From: Variovorax sp. S12S4
GTDB taxonomy: Bacteria > Pseudomonadota > Gammaproteobacteria > Burkholderiales > Burkholderiaceae_C
Assembly: GCF_023195515.1 (NCBI RefSeq)
Contig: NZ_JALPKR020000002.1
Coordinates: forward strand, 2,829,001-2,893,000
Reading direction: 5' to 3'
DNA: 64,000 nucleotides
Shown here: positions 17,430 to 25,362 of the stretch, one piece after another
Numbering within the stretch: the stretch's first letter is position 1
Layout of the letters: every line of letters starts with the position of its first letter
Program-made: the position numbers and the translations under genes
Notes under the pieces: model-generated
What the model was told of the DNA's origin: nothing
The model's database searches: none
Seen by the model: the letters and a program-made list of their open reading frames with translations, nothing else

Positions 17430-18527
17430 CTAGACAGGCTGCCCGCCGTGGCAGTTGTCGCCCAATCGATGGCCCAGGAAAAATCGAAGCATCTCGCGGC
17501 TCGCGTCGACACCGTCGGGCTGCGTGTAGCTGCCATGCGCGCTACCGCCCGACCACGCGTGGCCCGCCCCGTGAAGGCGCCAATGCTCGGAATCTCCGCA
17601 GGCTTCTGACGCGGGGTAGAGAGTCCGCGTGAAGCGCCGGCCCGATGGCGATTGACCTTCCCTGGCCTCGCCCGGCGACGCCCCCGTGAGGATGGCCAGC
17701 CCGTTGTCGGCATGGACAGTCGTGTCGGCGTCGCCATGAAAAACAATGGTCGGCGGCCGCTTTGCCGTCGCATCGGCGGAAGCCCGCGCCGGGCCTGCTC
17801 GCATTGCGCTCAACGCCGACGCCATGTCGTGTGCGGCGCCATGCGGAAGACCGGAATGAACGCCCACGGCGGCATAGACATCGGGATAGCAATGGCCCAG
17901 GACATCGGCCATCGCGCCCCCTGCGGACAGGCCAGCCACGTAGACCCGGCGACGGTCTGCGTGCTGCTGCAGCGTGATGTGTCGGGTCAGGGCAGTCAAG
18001 AGAGCCGGTTCGCCACGGTCGCGTTGCTGATGCTGGGACTTGAACCAGTTCCAGCATTTCTGGCCATTGGCCCTTTGCGCCTGCTCCGGATAAAGCACCA
18101 TCGCGCCGCAGGCTCTTGCGTGCTCGTTCATGCGCGTGCCAGCGGCGAAATCGGCAGCGTTCTGAGTGCACCCGTGAAGCATCACCACCAGTGGCGGCGG
18201 CGCCTCGCGCTGCTCCGCGGCTGATGCCGGGACGAACAGCATGTAGTCGATGGTGCGGCCCTGATGTGCGAATGTGGCTCTGATCCATTGTTCGGTGCCC
18301 TCCGTCGCCCGGGGCGGCTGCCTCTGGCGCTCCACATCGATCACTCGGGCCTCCACCTCGATGACGTCTGAGTCGGCCTTGGGCGAGTTCGATCCGTCGG
18401 GCGCTGCCGCTCGCGGCTCTGCCTCGCTACGCAGTGCGCGCTGAATGGCCTCCGTGGCTTCGGCCAAGCGCCCGTGGCGGGTGAGATGGGCGGCCTTGTC
18501 CATCAGGCTCGCGAAATGTGGATTCAT
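17430..18527 (-). CDS. PHB depolymerase family esterase
   Basis: A 365-residue alpha/beta hydrolase of the esterase/PHB-depolymerase family. Family motifs are MLHGCTQNAADFAAGT near residue 118, the nucleophile elbow GLSAGGAMA (serine near 200), VFHGDADTTV near 268 with the acid, and the histidine in GAGHAWSGG near 325. There is no signal peptide, so an intracellular esterase or short-chain PHB hydrolase is more likely than a secreted depolymerase. The first 90 residues are a charged, low-complexity extension. It follows the ribbon-helix-helix gene by 30 bp and is probably in its operon. Confidence 0.88.
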   Translation of the reverse strand: MNPHFASLMDKAAHLTRHGRLAEATEAIQRALRSEAEPRAAAPDGSNSPKADSDVIEVEARVIDVERQRQPPRATEGTEQWIRATFAHQGRTIDYMLFVPASAAEQREAPPPLVVMLHGCTQNAADFAAGTRMNEHARACGAMVLYPEQAQRANGQKCWNWFKSQHQQRDRGEPALLTALTRHITLQQHADRRRVYVAGLSAGGAMADVLGHCYPDVYAAVGVHSGLPHGAAHDMASALSAMRAGPARASADATAKRPPTIVFHGDADTTVHADNGLAILTGASPGEAREGQSPSGRRFTRTLYPASEACGDSEHWRLHGAGHAWSGGSAHGSYTQPDGVDASREMLRFFLGHRLGDNCHGGQPV

Positions 18528-18557
18528 TGATTGGTCCGAGAAGTTGGGTAGGAAAAA

Positions 18558-18983
18558 CTAGCGGATGCGTCCTGCCAACGCCGCCTTGACTGCGGGCGAC
18601 GCGTGAAGCGCACCCAGCACAGTCAGCGAGTCGATGGCCGCGCTGGCGAGCGCGGGACTGACATTCGGATCAATGACAGCAAGGCCGAGTACTCGAATCT
18701 GGAGCTTCTCGCCAGCGTCTCGTGCGGCTTCGAGATCCGCGACCGAAAAATTCTGCAAACCCAGCACCAGCATCTTGCGTGTCGCGGCCTGGCGAAGCAC
18801 GTCAGCATGCGACGCCAGATGGGTACGGATGGCGGTGCGAATGAAGTCCGTACGGTTCGAATAGAAGCCTTCCGCCACAAGCAAGTCGATGTGGCCCAGG
18901 TCGACGAAGCCCATGTTGATGGTGATCTTCTCGGACTCCGGTGTCTTGACGGTGTTTAGGGCAATTGCAGGCTTTGGTGGCAT
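18558..18983 (-). CDS. Ribbon-helix-helix (CopG-like) regulator
   Basis: A 141-residue protein beginning MPPKPAIALNTVKTPESEKI. An N-terminal ribbon-helix-helix motif is seen in ITINMGFVDLGHIDLLVAEG, then YSNRTDFIRTAIRTHLA, where the first strand contacts DNA and NRTDFIRTAIR is the dimer helix. The C-terminal region (about 60-141) is an unrecognised helical domain. The ATG at 18983 is chosen for the AGGA ribosome site 8 bp upstream. Repeated ACCATCC half-sites immediately upstream make autoregulation likely. It precedes the PHB-type esterase, which it probably controls. Confidence 0.8.
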   Translation of the reverse strand: MPPKPAIALNTVKTPESEKITINMGFVDLGHIDLLVAEGFYSNRTDFIRTAIRTHLASHADVLRQAATRKMLVLGLQNFSVADLEAARDAGEKLQIRVLGLAVIDPNVSPALASAAIDSLTVLGALHASPAVKAALAGRIR

Positions 18984-18987
18984 GTCA

Positions 18988-19017
18988 ACCATCCTATCAC
19001 CATCCACTTGGATGGTG
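18988..19017. promoter_or_regulatory. Candidate operator with three ACCATCC half-sites
   Basis: ACCATCC occurs at 18988-18994 and 18999-19005, 11 bp apart, and inverted as GGATGGT at 19010-19016. The inner pair forms an 8-bp inverted repeat, CACCATCC and GGATGGTG. Tandem short half-sites spaced about one helical turn are typical of ribbon-helix-helix repressors, and the site lies directly before the ribbon-helix-helix gene. Confidence 0.6.
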
Positions 19018-19311
19018 GCACCTAAGTATCCGGGTTTCGGTTCCCTGCGGCGTTTCTCCGGTGCTGGCGCCGGGTCGCCTTGTCGACCGCAGCTGGAGCA
19101 GCTTCAGCCGATACACCACCCGGCTGATGTCTCCGGCCAATCCGAACTCTTTCGGAAAACTGCGATTGCGCGACGCGACCGCAGGCAGGCTCAACGCGGT
19201 CTCATCTGCATTCGTCGATTCGGCAAATCTGGCAATGCTTCCGGCGATACCCTGTGCTGCAGCCTCGAGCGACTCCATTGCCAGCGCAACGTCCGCATCC
19301 CACTTCGTCAT
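18997..19311 (-). CDS. Hypothetical protein, ~104 aa
   Basis: The frame begins MTKWDADVALAMESLEAAAQ, with AAGGAG close upstream. The first 65 residues (through RSFPKEFGLAGDISRVVYRLKLLQL) look like a soluble helical protein. The last part (RRPGASTGETPQG onwards) looks non-coding and runs into the operator of the next gene, so the true end may be earlier, perhaps hidden by an indel. No family is recognised. Confidence 0.45.
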   Translation of the reverse strand: MTKWDADVALAMESLEAAAQGIAGSIARFAESTNADETALSLPAVASRNRSFPKEFGLAGDISRVVYRLKLLQLRSTRRPGASTGETPQGTETRILRCHHPSGW

Positions 19312-19563
19312 CTGCTCCTTCACCGAAGTGCAAGAGCTCGCCTTCGCGAAATCGCTTCTATGCCGGGGGCTGCGCTCATACGTGCCTTTGCCCATTGATA
19401 TTTTTCGATGAAGATGAGTCGCGCCAGCTGGCCAAATCCGGCGAGAGCTCAGTTCAGTAGGACACCCTAGGCAAATCGATCGCCACTGGCCCTGTGTCGG
19501 CGAACTTCCTCAAGCCGAGACGCGGCCGTCGATCGGATGCTGGAGCGGCGTAGTCGCTGCGCC

Positions 19564-19812
19564 TCAGCGGCGGCGTACGACCATCCCGTAAATGACAAGC
19601 ACGACGATGGCTCCCACGACAGAAGCGATGAAGCCGGCGCCGGCACCGGCCGTGTACCAGCCCATTGCCTGACCGAGATAAGTGGCGATCAGCGAGCCGA
19701 CGATGCCCAGTGCAGCCGTCAAGATGAATCCCATGGCTTGTTTGCCCGGCAGCAGTGCACGAGCCACGAGCCCGGCGATGAAGCCGATGAGGATGGTCCA
19801 GATGATTCCCAT
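19564..19812 (-). CDS. GlsB/YeaQ/YmgE family membrane protein
   Basis: An 82-residue, glycine-rich protein with about three membrane segments: MGIIWTILIGFIAGLVARAL, then MGFILTAALGIVGSLIATYL, then GFIASVVGAIVVLVIYGMVV, ending in basic RRR. This pattern defines the small stress-induced family often called transglycosylase-associated, whose role is unclear. The start at 19812 has an AGGA-type site. It is just downstream of the hemerythrin gene on the same strand. Confidence 0.85.
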   Translation of the reverse strand: MGIIWTILIGFIAGLVARALLPGKQAMGFILTAALGIVGSLIATYLGQAMGWYTAGAGAGFIASVVGAIVVLVIYGMVVRRR

Positions 19813-19846
19813 GGTGGTGTTTCCTTCTAATTGGAGAGGGCGGCAA

Positions 19847-20332
19847 TCAGACCGCCGCGAGTTCACCCATGAGTTCTTCCTTGCGGGCCATGAGTGCGTC
19901 CCGCATACCGACGAGATCCAGCTTTCGCGCGGCGCGTGCCTTCACGAAGATCTCGTTGCGCTCTTCTTTCACGTGGTGGTCGATGTACTCGCCCAGGACG
20001 GTAACCTTGGCGTCGAACATGTCGTCCACGTCGGCCGCTTCCTGGATCTGTGCGATCAGGTCCTTGGCGCCCGCGTGTTCGACTTCGGCTTCGTCGAGCA
20101 GGTCCGTGTCCTTGATTGCTTCGCGCAGAGCCGGATAGAAGATTTCTTCTTCGATCTGGGCATGGACCGTCAACTCCATGCAGATCTGGTTCGCAAGGTC
20201 GCGCTTCTTCTGGGGTGCGCTTGCGGCGCGCGACTTCGTCAAAGCTTCGTAGTCCTTGAACATGGCTTTGACCTTGCGATGGTCAGCGTCGAGAAGGGTG
20301 CAGGCGTCTGCAGGGGTGCGGGTCGTGGGCAT
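19847..20332 (-). CDS. Hemerythrin domain protein
   Basis: A 161-residue four-helix protein of the hemerythrin HHE type. Potential metal ligands are in LLDADHRKVKAMF (H18), HAQIEEEIFYPAL, EVEHAGAKDLI and YIDHHVKEERNEIF, the expected order of the HxxxE-type sites. Such proteins bind a di-iron centre and sense or store O2, NO or iron. It sits between a membrane stress protein and a manganese catalase, so a role in oxidative or nitrosative stress is likely. Confidence 0.88.
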   Translation of the reverse strand: MPTTRTPADACTLLDADHRKVKAMFKDYEALTKSRAASAPQKKRDLANQICMELTVHAQIEEEIFYPALREAIKDTDLLDEAEVEHAGAKDLIAQIQEAADVDDMFDAKVTVLGEYIDHHVKEERNEIFVKARAARKLDLVGMRDALMARKEELMGELAAV

Positions 20333-20550
20333 ATCGGCTCCTGTGAGTGGGAGCCTTACGGTGACGTGTTTCCATGAAGAAGCCGTAGGACGCGATCAGC
20401 GGGCGCCGAAAGGTTTTGCAACCTGTAATTGAAGTGGCTGCGGCTTTGCAATAAGCGCCTGCATTCGTTTCTCTGGCCTGAGCCGGTGGAGAAGTCCATC
20501 AGCGCCCGATGACACGCCTTCCGCTCCACGGCGCATCGTGTCTGCAGGCG

Positions 20551-21465
20551 TCAGGACCCCTTCTTCGGCTGCGCATTCAATTCGTCCGAGCCCGCAGCCC
20601 CCGACATGCCGAGTTCGGCGCCCGTCTGCGGGTCGCCCAACGGGTCGGATGCAGTCCGGGTTGCCATGGCCGCCACCGCAGCCTCTTCTTCGGCAGAAAG
20701 CTGCACACTGGCCTCTCCATCGCCGCCATCCACGGCGATCTGGTCTTCCGGAACCTCGACGAACTCCCAAAGGGGGCCCTGATTCCATGGGCCGCGCACA
20801 TCGCCACCTTTGGACATGTCGAAGTAGACACTCGCGAATTCCGGCATGCCCGGCAGCTTGCCCGGAGGAAAGTTCGGTTCGATCGCGTAGAGCGCTTTCT
20901 CGAAGGACTTCTGGTGCGCAATCTCGCGCGTCATCAGAAATCCGAGTGCCTCTTTCACGCCGGGATCATCCGTCAGGTTGATCAGCCGCTCGTAGACGAT
21001 CTTGGCGCGCGCTTCGGCCGCGATGTTGGAGCGCAGGTCCGCCGTGGGTTCGCCGATGCTGTCGATGTAAGCGGCGGTCCAAGGTACGCCAGCCGAGTTC
21101 ACCAGCGCAGGGCCGCCGCCGTAGAGCACCTGTGTCAGATGGCTGTCGTTGCCTGCGCCCGTGATGCGACGGTACGCTTCGGCTTCCGAGTCGGTGCCTT
21201 CAGCGAGCCGCCCCTTTGCGCCTTTGTTGAGCATGGCGACCATCGTGCCGATCACCTCCAGGTGACTGAGTTCTTCTGTCGCGATGTCGAAGAGCATGTC
21301 TTTCCGACCGGGATCGTCCTCTGCGATGGCCTGGGTGAAGTAGCGGCAGGCGGCGGCCAATTCGCCCTGCGGCCCGCCGAACTGCTCCAGCATCAGGTTG
21401 GCGAGGCCGGGATTGGTTTCGTTCACCCGCAGGGTGTATTGAAGGCGCTTGTTGTGTGCAAACAT
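20551..21465 (-). CDS. Manganese catalase
   Basis: A 304-residue non-haem catalase that splits H2O2 using a dimanganese centre. Ligand-bearing helices are visible: CRYFTQ, ATEELSHLEVIGTM (Glu and His), AAEARAKIVYERL (Glu) and TREIAHQKSFEKAL (His). Its length is normal for the family. The C-terminal 40 residues are acidic and disordered. AAGGAAATTTCC precedes the ATG. A small hairpin (TGCGGG/CCCGCA at 21479-21495) lies in the leader. It belongs to the stress group 19564-21465. Confidence 0.92.
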   Translation of the reverse strand: MFAHNKRLQYTLRVNETNPGLANLMLEQFGGPQGELAAACRYFTQAIAEDDPGRKDMLFDIATEELSHLEVIGTMVAMLNKGAKGRLAEGTDSEAEAYRRITGAGNDSHLTQVLYGGGPALVNSAGVPWTAAYIDSIGEPTADLRSNIAAEARAKIVYERLINLTDDPGVKEALGFLMTREIAHQKSFEKALYAIEPNFPPGKLPGMPEFASVYFDMSKGGDVRGPWNQGPLWEFVEVPEDQIAVDGGDGEASVQLSAEEEAAVAAMATRTASDPLGDPQTGAELGMSGAAGSDELNAQPKKGS

Positions 21466-21887
21466 GGAAATTTCCTTTTGCGGGGCAAGCCCGCATATGA
21501 CGCAGAAGATGAGACGACGTGCTCGCGTCCGTGTATCGGCAGCTGGCGCTTAATTGCGGATGAGCGCTTGCTACGTTCAAGATCCACACGATGCGCTGGT
21601 GTAGTCATTCAGCGCTTGGCGCGGTGCGCGCCAGCCTTGTGTCTTCCAGTCTTTAAGGCGCTTCCCTTCCGAGAATCCACGCGTCGTGATTGGCACACCG
21701 AGCGAGAAGTCGCTGCGTCTTTGGCGCTGTTGTCGGTGATTCATCCTGCGTGCCGGGGCGGAAAGCGGCCGCAGCATGCAGAATCTCGACGACCAATTGA
21801 TTGGTCTGGAACTGACACAGGTGCCACATCTGCCTATTGCACCAGCGGCGCCGCCTGATGAGGCGACCAACAACTGGCTGCAGCCGA
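21466..21887. other. Intergenic region, no gene recognised
   Basis: About 420 bp upstream of the catalase. Apart from the leader hairpin at 21479-21495, I see no supported gene. The minus-strand frames here have low-complexity, unfamiliar translations. Confidence 0.45.
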
Positions 21888-22127
21888 TCAACGAGAACGT
21901 CGATATCGCTGCCGGGCCGGTGTCTTGAATATCTGCGCAAACTGGCGGTCGGCCACGGCGCGGGTGCGCTTGGCCAATGAGTAGTCTTCGGGCTCAGGGG
22001 CCGGAGACAAGCCTCGGAAGTAGGCGATGAACTTCTTGTTCAAGCTCGCCTCGGCATCGCGCGCAAGGCGTTCCAACTCTTTCCATAGCTGCAGCGAGGC
22101 CACAGATTCATACTCTCCAGTCGACAT
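21888..22127 (-). CDS. Hypothetical protein, 79 aa
   Basis: A 79-residue frame starting MSTGEYESVASLQLWKELER. It is helical and charged (KELERLARDAEASLNKKFIAYF, LAKRTRAVADRQFAQIF). It has no signal or membrane segment. The composition looks genuine, but the family is unknown. Confidence 0.5.
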   Translation of the reverse strand: MSTGEYESVASLQLWKELERLARDAEASLNKKFIAYFRGLSPAPEPEDYSLAKRTRAVADRQFAQIFKTPARQRYRRSR

Positions 22128-22280
22128 GGCTGATCCCGCAGCTTACAAGCCGGTTGAATGATGGAAGGGCGCTGCGCCTATGGTGCAGGAAGAGTCTGGC
22201 ATGGTTGACGGAATAGTCCGACGATGCGTGTTACTTCGCATCATCCGAATCATTGTCCCGCGGCGAACTGGAGAGAAGCC

Positions 22281-22499
22281 ATGCCAATGAATTTCCTGCG
22301 CCGCATTGAGCACGCCTCGTTCCCCTTGGCCATCCATGAAGAGGCAGACACTCAGTGCGCCGCTGTGCTGGCCGCGGCCGGGCTTGTGGAGGCGAACCTC
22401 CCCGATCCCAACAACATCGAGGACCGCGGGGGCGTGATCTTGCGCATCACCCCTGAGGGGCGCGCGGAGCTCAACCGGACGCGAGATGCGCAACTCTAA
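22281..22499 (+). CDS. Small paralog family protein, copy 4 (divergent)
   Basis: A 72-residue protein, MPMNFLRRIEHASFPLAIHE, then AVLAAAGLVEANL and VILRITPEGRAELNR. It keeps the three signature blocks of the 91-aa family (aromatic start, AAGLVEA, RITPEGRAEL) but lacks the C-terminal 20 residues. GAGAG lies 6 bp before the ATG. RITPEGRAEL is typical of the wing end of MarR/PadR-like winged helices. Confidence 0.6.
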   Translation: MPMNFLRRIEHASFPLAIHEEADTQCAAVLAAAGLVEANLPDPNNIEDRGGVILRITPEGRAELNRTRDAQL

Positions 22500-22605
22500 A
22501 AACTGTAATCGAGGGAGGTTTGCGCGATGCGCTTCTTTCCTTCCGCGTGCAGGCTTCATGAGTCTTTTCTTTGACCGAGCGCCGTTCGTCCCAGCCAGGT
22601 GATCC

Positions 22606-22809
22606 GTGCCACCTGGGCCTGCTGCATTGGTCGAACGCTTCGCGGATCATTGCGTCTGGGGGTCGGACTGGCCCCACCCCAATCACACTCACATTCCTGA
22701 CGACGGTGTACTGATCGATGCCCTCAAGGAGATTGCGCCGAACGCCGAGCTGCTTGAAAAGCTACTTGTTCGAACCCCCAAAACGCTTTACAAATTTCTG
22801 GATGCTTAG
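22606..22809 (+). pseudogene. C-terminal fragment of amidohydrolase family 2 protein
   Basis: The frame encodes ALVERFADHCVWGSDWPHPN, then HIPDDGVLIDALKEIAP and LLVRTPKTLYKFLDA. GSDWPHP is the conserved metal-dependent hydrolase motif carrying the catalytic aspartate near the end of the TIM barrel. The other three-quarters of the enzyme are absent and a stop lies just upstream. It is a remnant of a catabolic hydrolase gene. Confidence 0.75.
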
Positions 22810-22974
22810 GGCGGCCTTTCATTGCGTCGTGGAAGCGCTTACAAGAAAACGTCGTCGCTAGCACAGCCTCCGCTCCTCCAGCCACTCAATATTGCGGCCA
22901 GAAGCGAGCCTTCGAGTAGATCTTGCAGCAGCAAATCTGCGCAACTCCAATCTCAGTAGTCAAGGGACATCGCA

Positions 22975-23121
22975 ATGTATCGTGTAGCTGTCCGCAATGA
23001 CCACCCATATGAGCCCTCCCGAGTGCCGGTCGCGCTTGTTTACCGACCCGCGTCGGCCAGTGATCCGGTGATAAAGCTGCTGCACGCCGTTGTTCACGAA
23101 CTCACGGGTTTAGCAGGCTGA
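22975..23121 (+). CDS. Small ORF, 48 aa, possible LysR C-terminal relic
   Basis: An ORF of 48 residues (MYRVAVRNDHPYEPSRVPVA, then LVYRPASASDPVIKLLHAVV) with AAGGGA 7 bp upstream. The VALVYRP...SDPVIKLL pattern resembles the end of a LysR substrate-binding domain, so it may be a relic rather than a gene. The assignment is weak. Confidence 0.3.
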   Translation: MYRVAVRNDHPYEPSRVPVALVYRPASASDPVIKLLHAVVHELTGLAG

Positions 23122-23417
23122 ACTGGACGCTGATATCAACGACTGTGCCGGGGCCGCGCGAGGCGTTGTGCCCAGCCTGCAATGAAGAGCGAAGCCAAGA
23201 AGCTCGACATCGAGCGACATGGCCACGAGCTTACGTTCAAGTAAGTTGGCATCTACAAGCTACGTACGGGTTGGCCGATCTCAAGCAACTGAAGTGCGCG
23301 TGTCAGTGCGAGCCGACAGTTCGGGCGACACCATCGCGGTTTAAGATCGTTTCCGCCGCTGGATCGACCAGCATCGATCCGGGGCAAATACCTTTAGAAA
23401 ACCTGGGAGGGAAATCG

Positions 23418-24214
23418 ATGGGCATCAGGGACACCCTCGGGCACGCGCTGCTCGACAACGAAAAGCTTAACTTCGGCAGCGAAGAATCACTCACCGCCGA
23501 AGAGCAGTGGCTGGTCACGCTGAGCGCACCTCTGTCGGCGTTTAACGGCGACCACGTAAATGCGCTCGCCACCGGTAAGGACAATGAGGCGCTGCGCGAG
23601 GGGATCTCGGAAGTCTGGAACGTGCACGACCGCGAGAGTTTCGAACAAATGGCCCGCTGGCTCGCAGAGGAGGGACAGCGTTCAAGCTACCTTTCCACAT
23701 GGCAGGCCGTTGCCGCGATCGATGCAGCAACCCAAAGCACGCCGGCCATGCTGCGGCTGGTCATGGAGGCGTGCTTTCCGGCGTTCTTCCAGATCAAGGC
23801 GCGCAAGAGCCTGGACTACCGCGCACTCTCGGCGGAGAGTGGGCGACCAGTATCGGAACTTAGCCAATTGACGATGGGCAGCCAGAGCTGGGTCAATGCG
23901 CTGCGCAAGCACTTCAACGTTTCGCCGCCCCAGCTCTCGGACCTGGTCGCCTGGGATGCCGTGCGATTGGCCAGTCTGTCGCGATGGGCAGTGCAACTGG
24001 GCTTCATCGAACGCGGGGAATTCGCAGGCTTCGCAGGCGCACTGGCCTCACAAGTGCGCGAGGCCTATGCGGACTGGTCGCAAGTGAGTGCCGCCTACAT
24101 TGCCGCGGGCCTAATTTGGCGCTATTCCGACGCGCGCGAGGAGCACCTTTGCGCACGAATCGCATGCTGTTGAGCGACTCCCGCAGCCCGTATCGCAGCG
24201 TTCCCTTCCGCTGA
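23418..24214 (+). CDS. DUF1266 domain protein, C-terminal frameshift
   Basis: A protein of about 265 residues beginning MGIRDTLGHALLDNEKLNFG after a GGAGG site. Conserved DUF1266 features are the VWNVHDRESFEQMARWLAEEG block near residue 70, WDAVRLASLSRWAVQLGFI near 180 and AYIAAGLIWRYSDAREEH near 235. The continuous frame ends early at 24173. One T added at the TTT run 24148-24150 extends it as LRTNRMLLSDSRSPYRSVPF to 24214. Function is unknown; the family appears in toxin-immunity-like settings. A SUKH-like relic lies downstream on the other strand. Confidence 0.7.
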
Positions 24215-24314
24215 GCGGCGACAGGCACAAACGAAAACAGCACCTGGAGGTGCGGTGTCCGCCGGAGTCGTCCGCGATGGGGATGCAGCTCGCAGCCCTT
24301 ACTCTCGGTTGCGG

Positions 24315-24425
24315 CGTGCCGCCATTGCTCATCATCATGTCGAGGCGATACGTCGTCGGGACGTTGACGCCTAACGCCTGCTCCGCAGCTTGCAGGTAGC
24401 GATCATCCAAATCGAACGGCTTCAA
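24315..24425 (-). pseudogene. N-terminal relic of SMI1/KNR4 (SUKH) protein
   Basis: From a TTG at 24425 the minus strand reads LKPFDLDDRYLQAAEQALGV, then PTTYRLDMMMSNGGT, the opening of a SUKH domain, where 'LP..Y...L...NGG' is typical. After that the reading decays. SUKH proteins are often immunity proteins against contact-dependent toxins. This one is truncated and converges on the DUF1266 gene. Confidence 0.5.
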
Positions 24426-24568
24426 ATCCCTTTCATTGAGAACTTGGATCTAAGGTTGGCTTCTCGCCGGACTGATACCGTTGATTCAGCTGGAACTTCG
24501 CGGTTCACGGCCGCTACGTGAGGTGGCCAGTCCGTCCAAGTGTCGCTGTATGCTACGGTGCAGCCGTT

Positions 24569-24889
24569 CTAGATTGGCGTGAGGCGCACCGTCGCGCCGA
24601 CACCGCCGGGCTTGCCATAGAGCCGCTGGCGCACCACGCGCGCCGAGAACTTCGTGCCTGCGATCACGGCAACCACAGACCATGCCGGCGGGGCGTAGGG
24701 GCCGGTTTCATCTTCGAAAGCGACAACCTCTGGGTGCCGCAAGATCATGTCCGCAAAGGCTGCGCTGTCGAAGTCACAGGCCGTGATCGTGAGGACCTTG
24801 GCTTCGTGGTCGAAATGTTCTGCGAAGAGGAAGTCGGGCACTCTGCTGCCCGTGTGCTTGTAGCGTCTGGTCGCGTCGTCGATGGTCAT
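24569..24889 (-). CDS. Hypothetical protein, 106 aa, last gene of phosphoesterase operon
   Basis: A 106-residue protein starting MTIDDATRRYKHTGSRVPDF. Its ATG overlaps the stop of the previous gene (ATGA at 24886-24889). It has mixed alpha/beta composition (KVLTITACDFDSAAFADMIL) and a C-terminus GGVGATVRLTPI that is also found in the relic at 8957. No family is recognised. Its place in the overlapping operon implies a role linked to the phosphoesterases. Confidence 0.6.
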   Translation of the reverse strand: MTIDDATRRYKHTGSRVPDFLFAEHFDHEAKVLTITACDFDSAAFADMILRHPEVVAFEDETGPYAPPAWSVVAVIAGTKFSARVVRQRLYGKPGGVGATVRLTPI

Positions 24890-25362
24890 GCTTTTTTGCG
24901 CTCCAGGCCTTGAGACGCGAAGGTGTCGGCTTTGGGAATATTGCGAAGCCGCCGGTTCAGCCGAATGGCCTGAACCGCCGGCGTGGCCGCCAGTTCGCGG
25001 ATCTGTGCGGCCGTGGCCTCGACCACATAGGCGCCAGCGAGATCATTCCGACGAGCCAGGCCATCCAGACCGAGGCGTTTCAAGGCCTGCCCGATCTCCT
25101 CCATGGCCACCGGCGCGACACCGTCGCCCTCTGAAACACGCCGCTTGCGCAAGGCCACCGCGGGCGGAGGCAGCATCTCCCGCGGATATGTGATCGCTTT
25201 CTCTCCAGCACGCGAAGGGGCACTCACCGGGGGCCGTGCGGACTCGATGATGACCGACCGTGTCTCGCCGCCTCGGCTTTCGTGCAGGAAAGCGATGAGT
25301 CCGGCCCCGCTGATCGCGGCGATCGGGCTCTCACCCTTTGCAGAAGAGGTAGCGTCGCTCAC
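24886..25362 (-). CDS. Hypothetical protein, 158 aa, protease-propeptide-like end
   Basis: It starts with GTG at 25362, overlapping the preceding stop by four bases, giving VSDATSSAKGESPIAAISGA. The last 70 residues (IGQALKRLGLDGLARRND, then GAYVVEATAAQIRELAATPA and VQAIRLNRRLR) resemble the inhibitor-type propeptide of subtilases, a small ferredoxin-like fold. No protease gene follows. The frame is open further upstream, but that extension is a shadow of the phosphoesterase gene. Confidence 0.6.
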   Translation of the reverse strand: MSDATSSAKGESPIAAISGAGLIAFLHESRGGETRSVIIESARPPVSAPSRAGEKAITYPREMLPPPAVALRKRRVSEGDGVAPVAMEEIGQALKRLGLDGLARRNDLAGAYVVEATAAQIRELAATPAVQAIRLNRRLRNIPKADTFASQGLERKKA

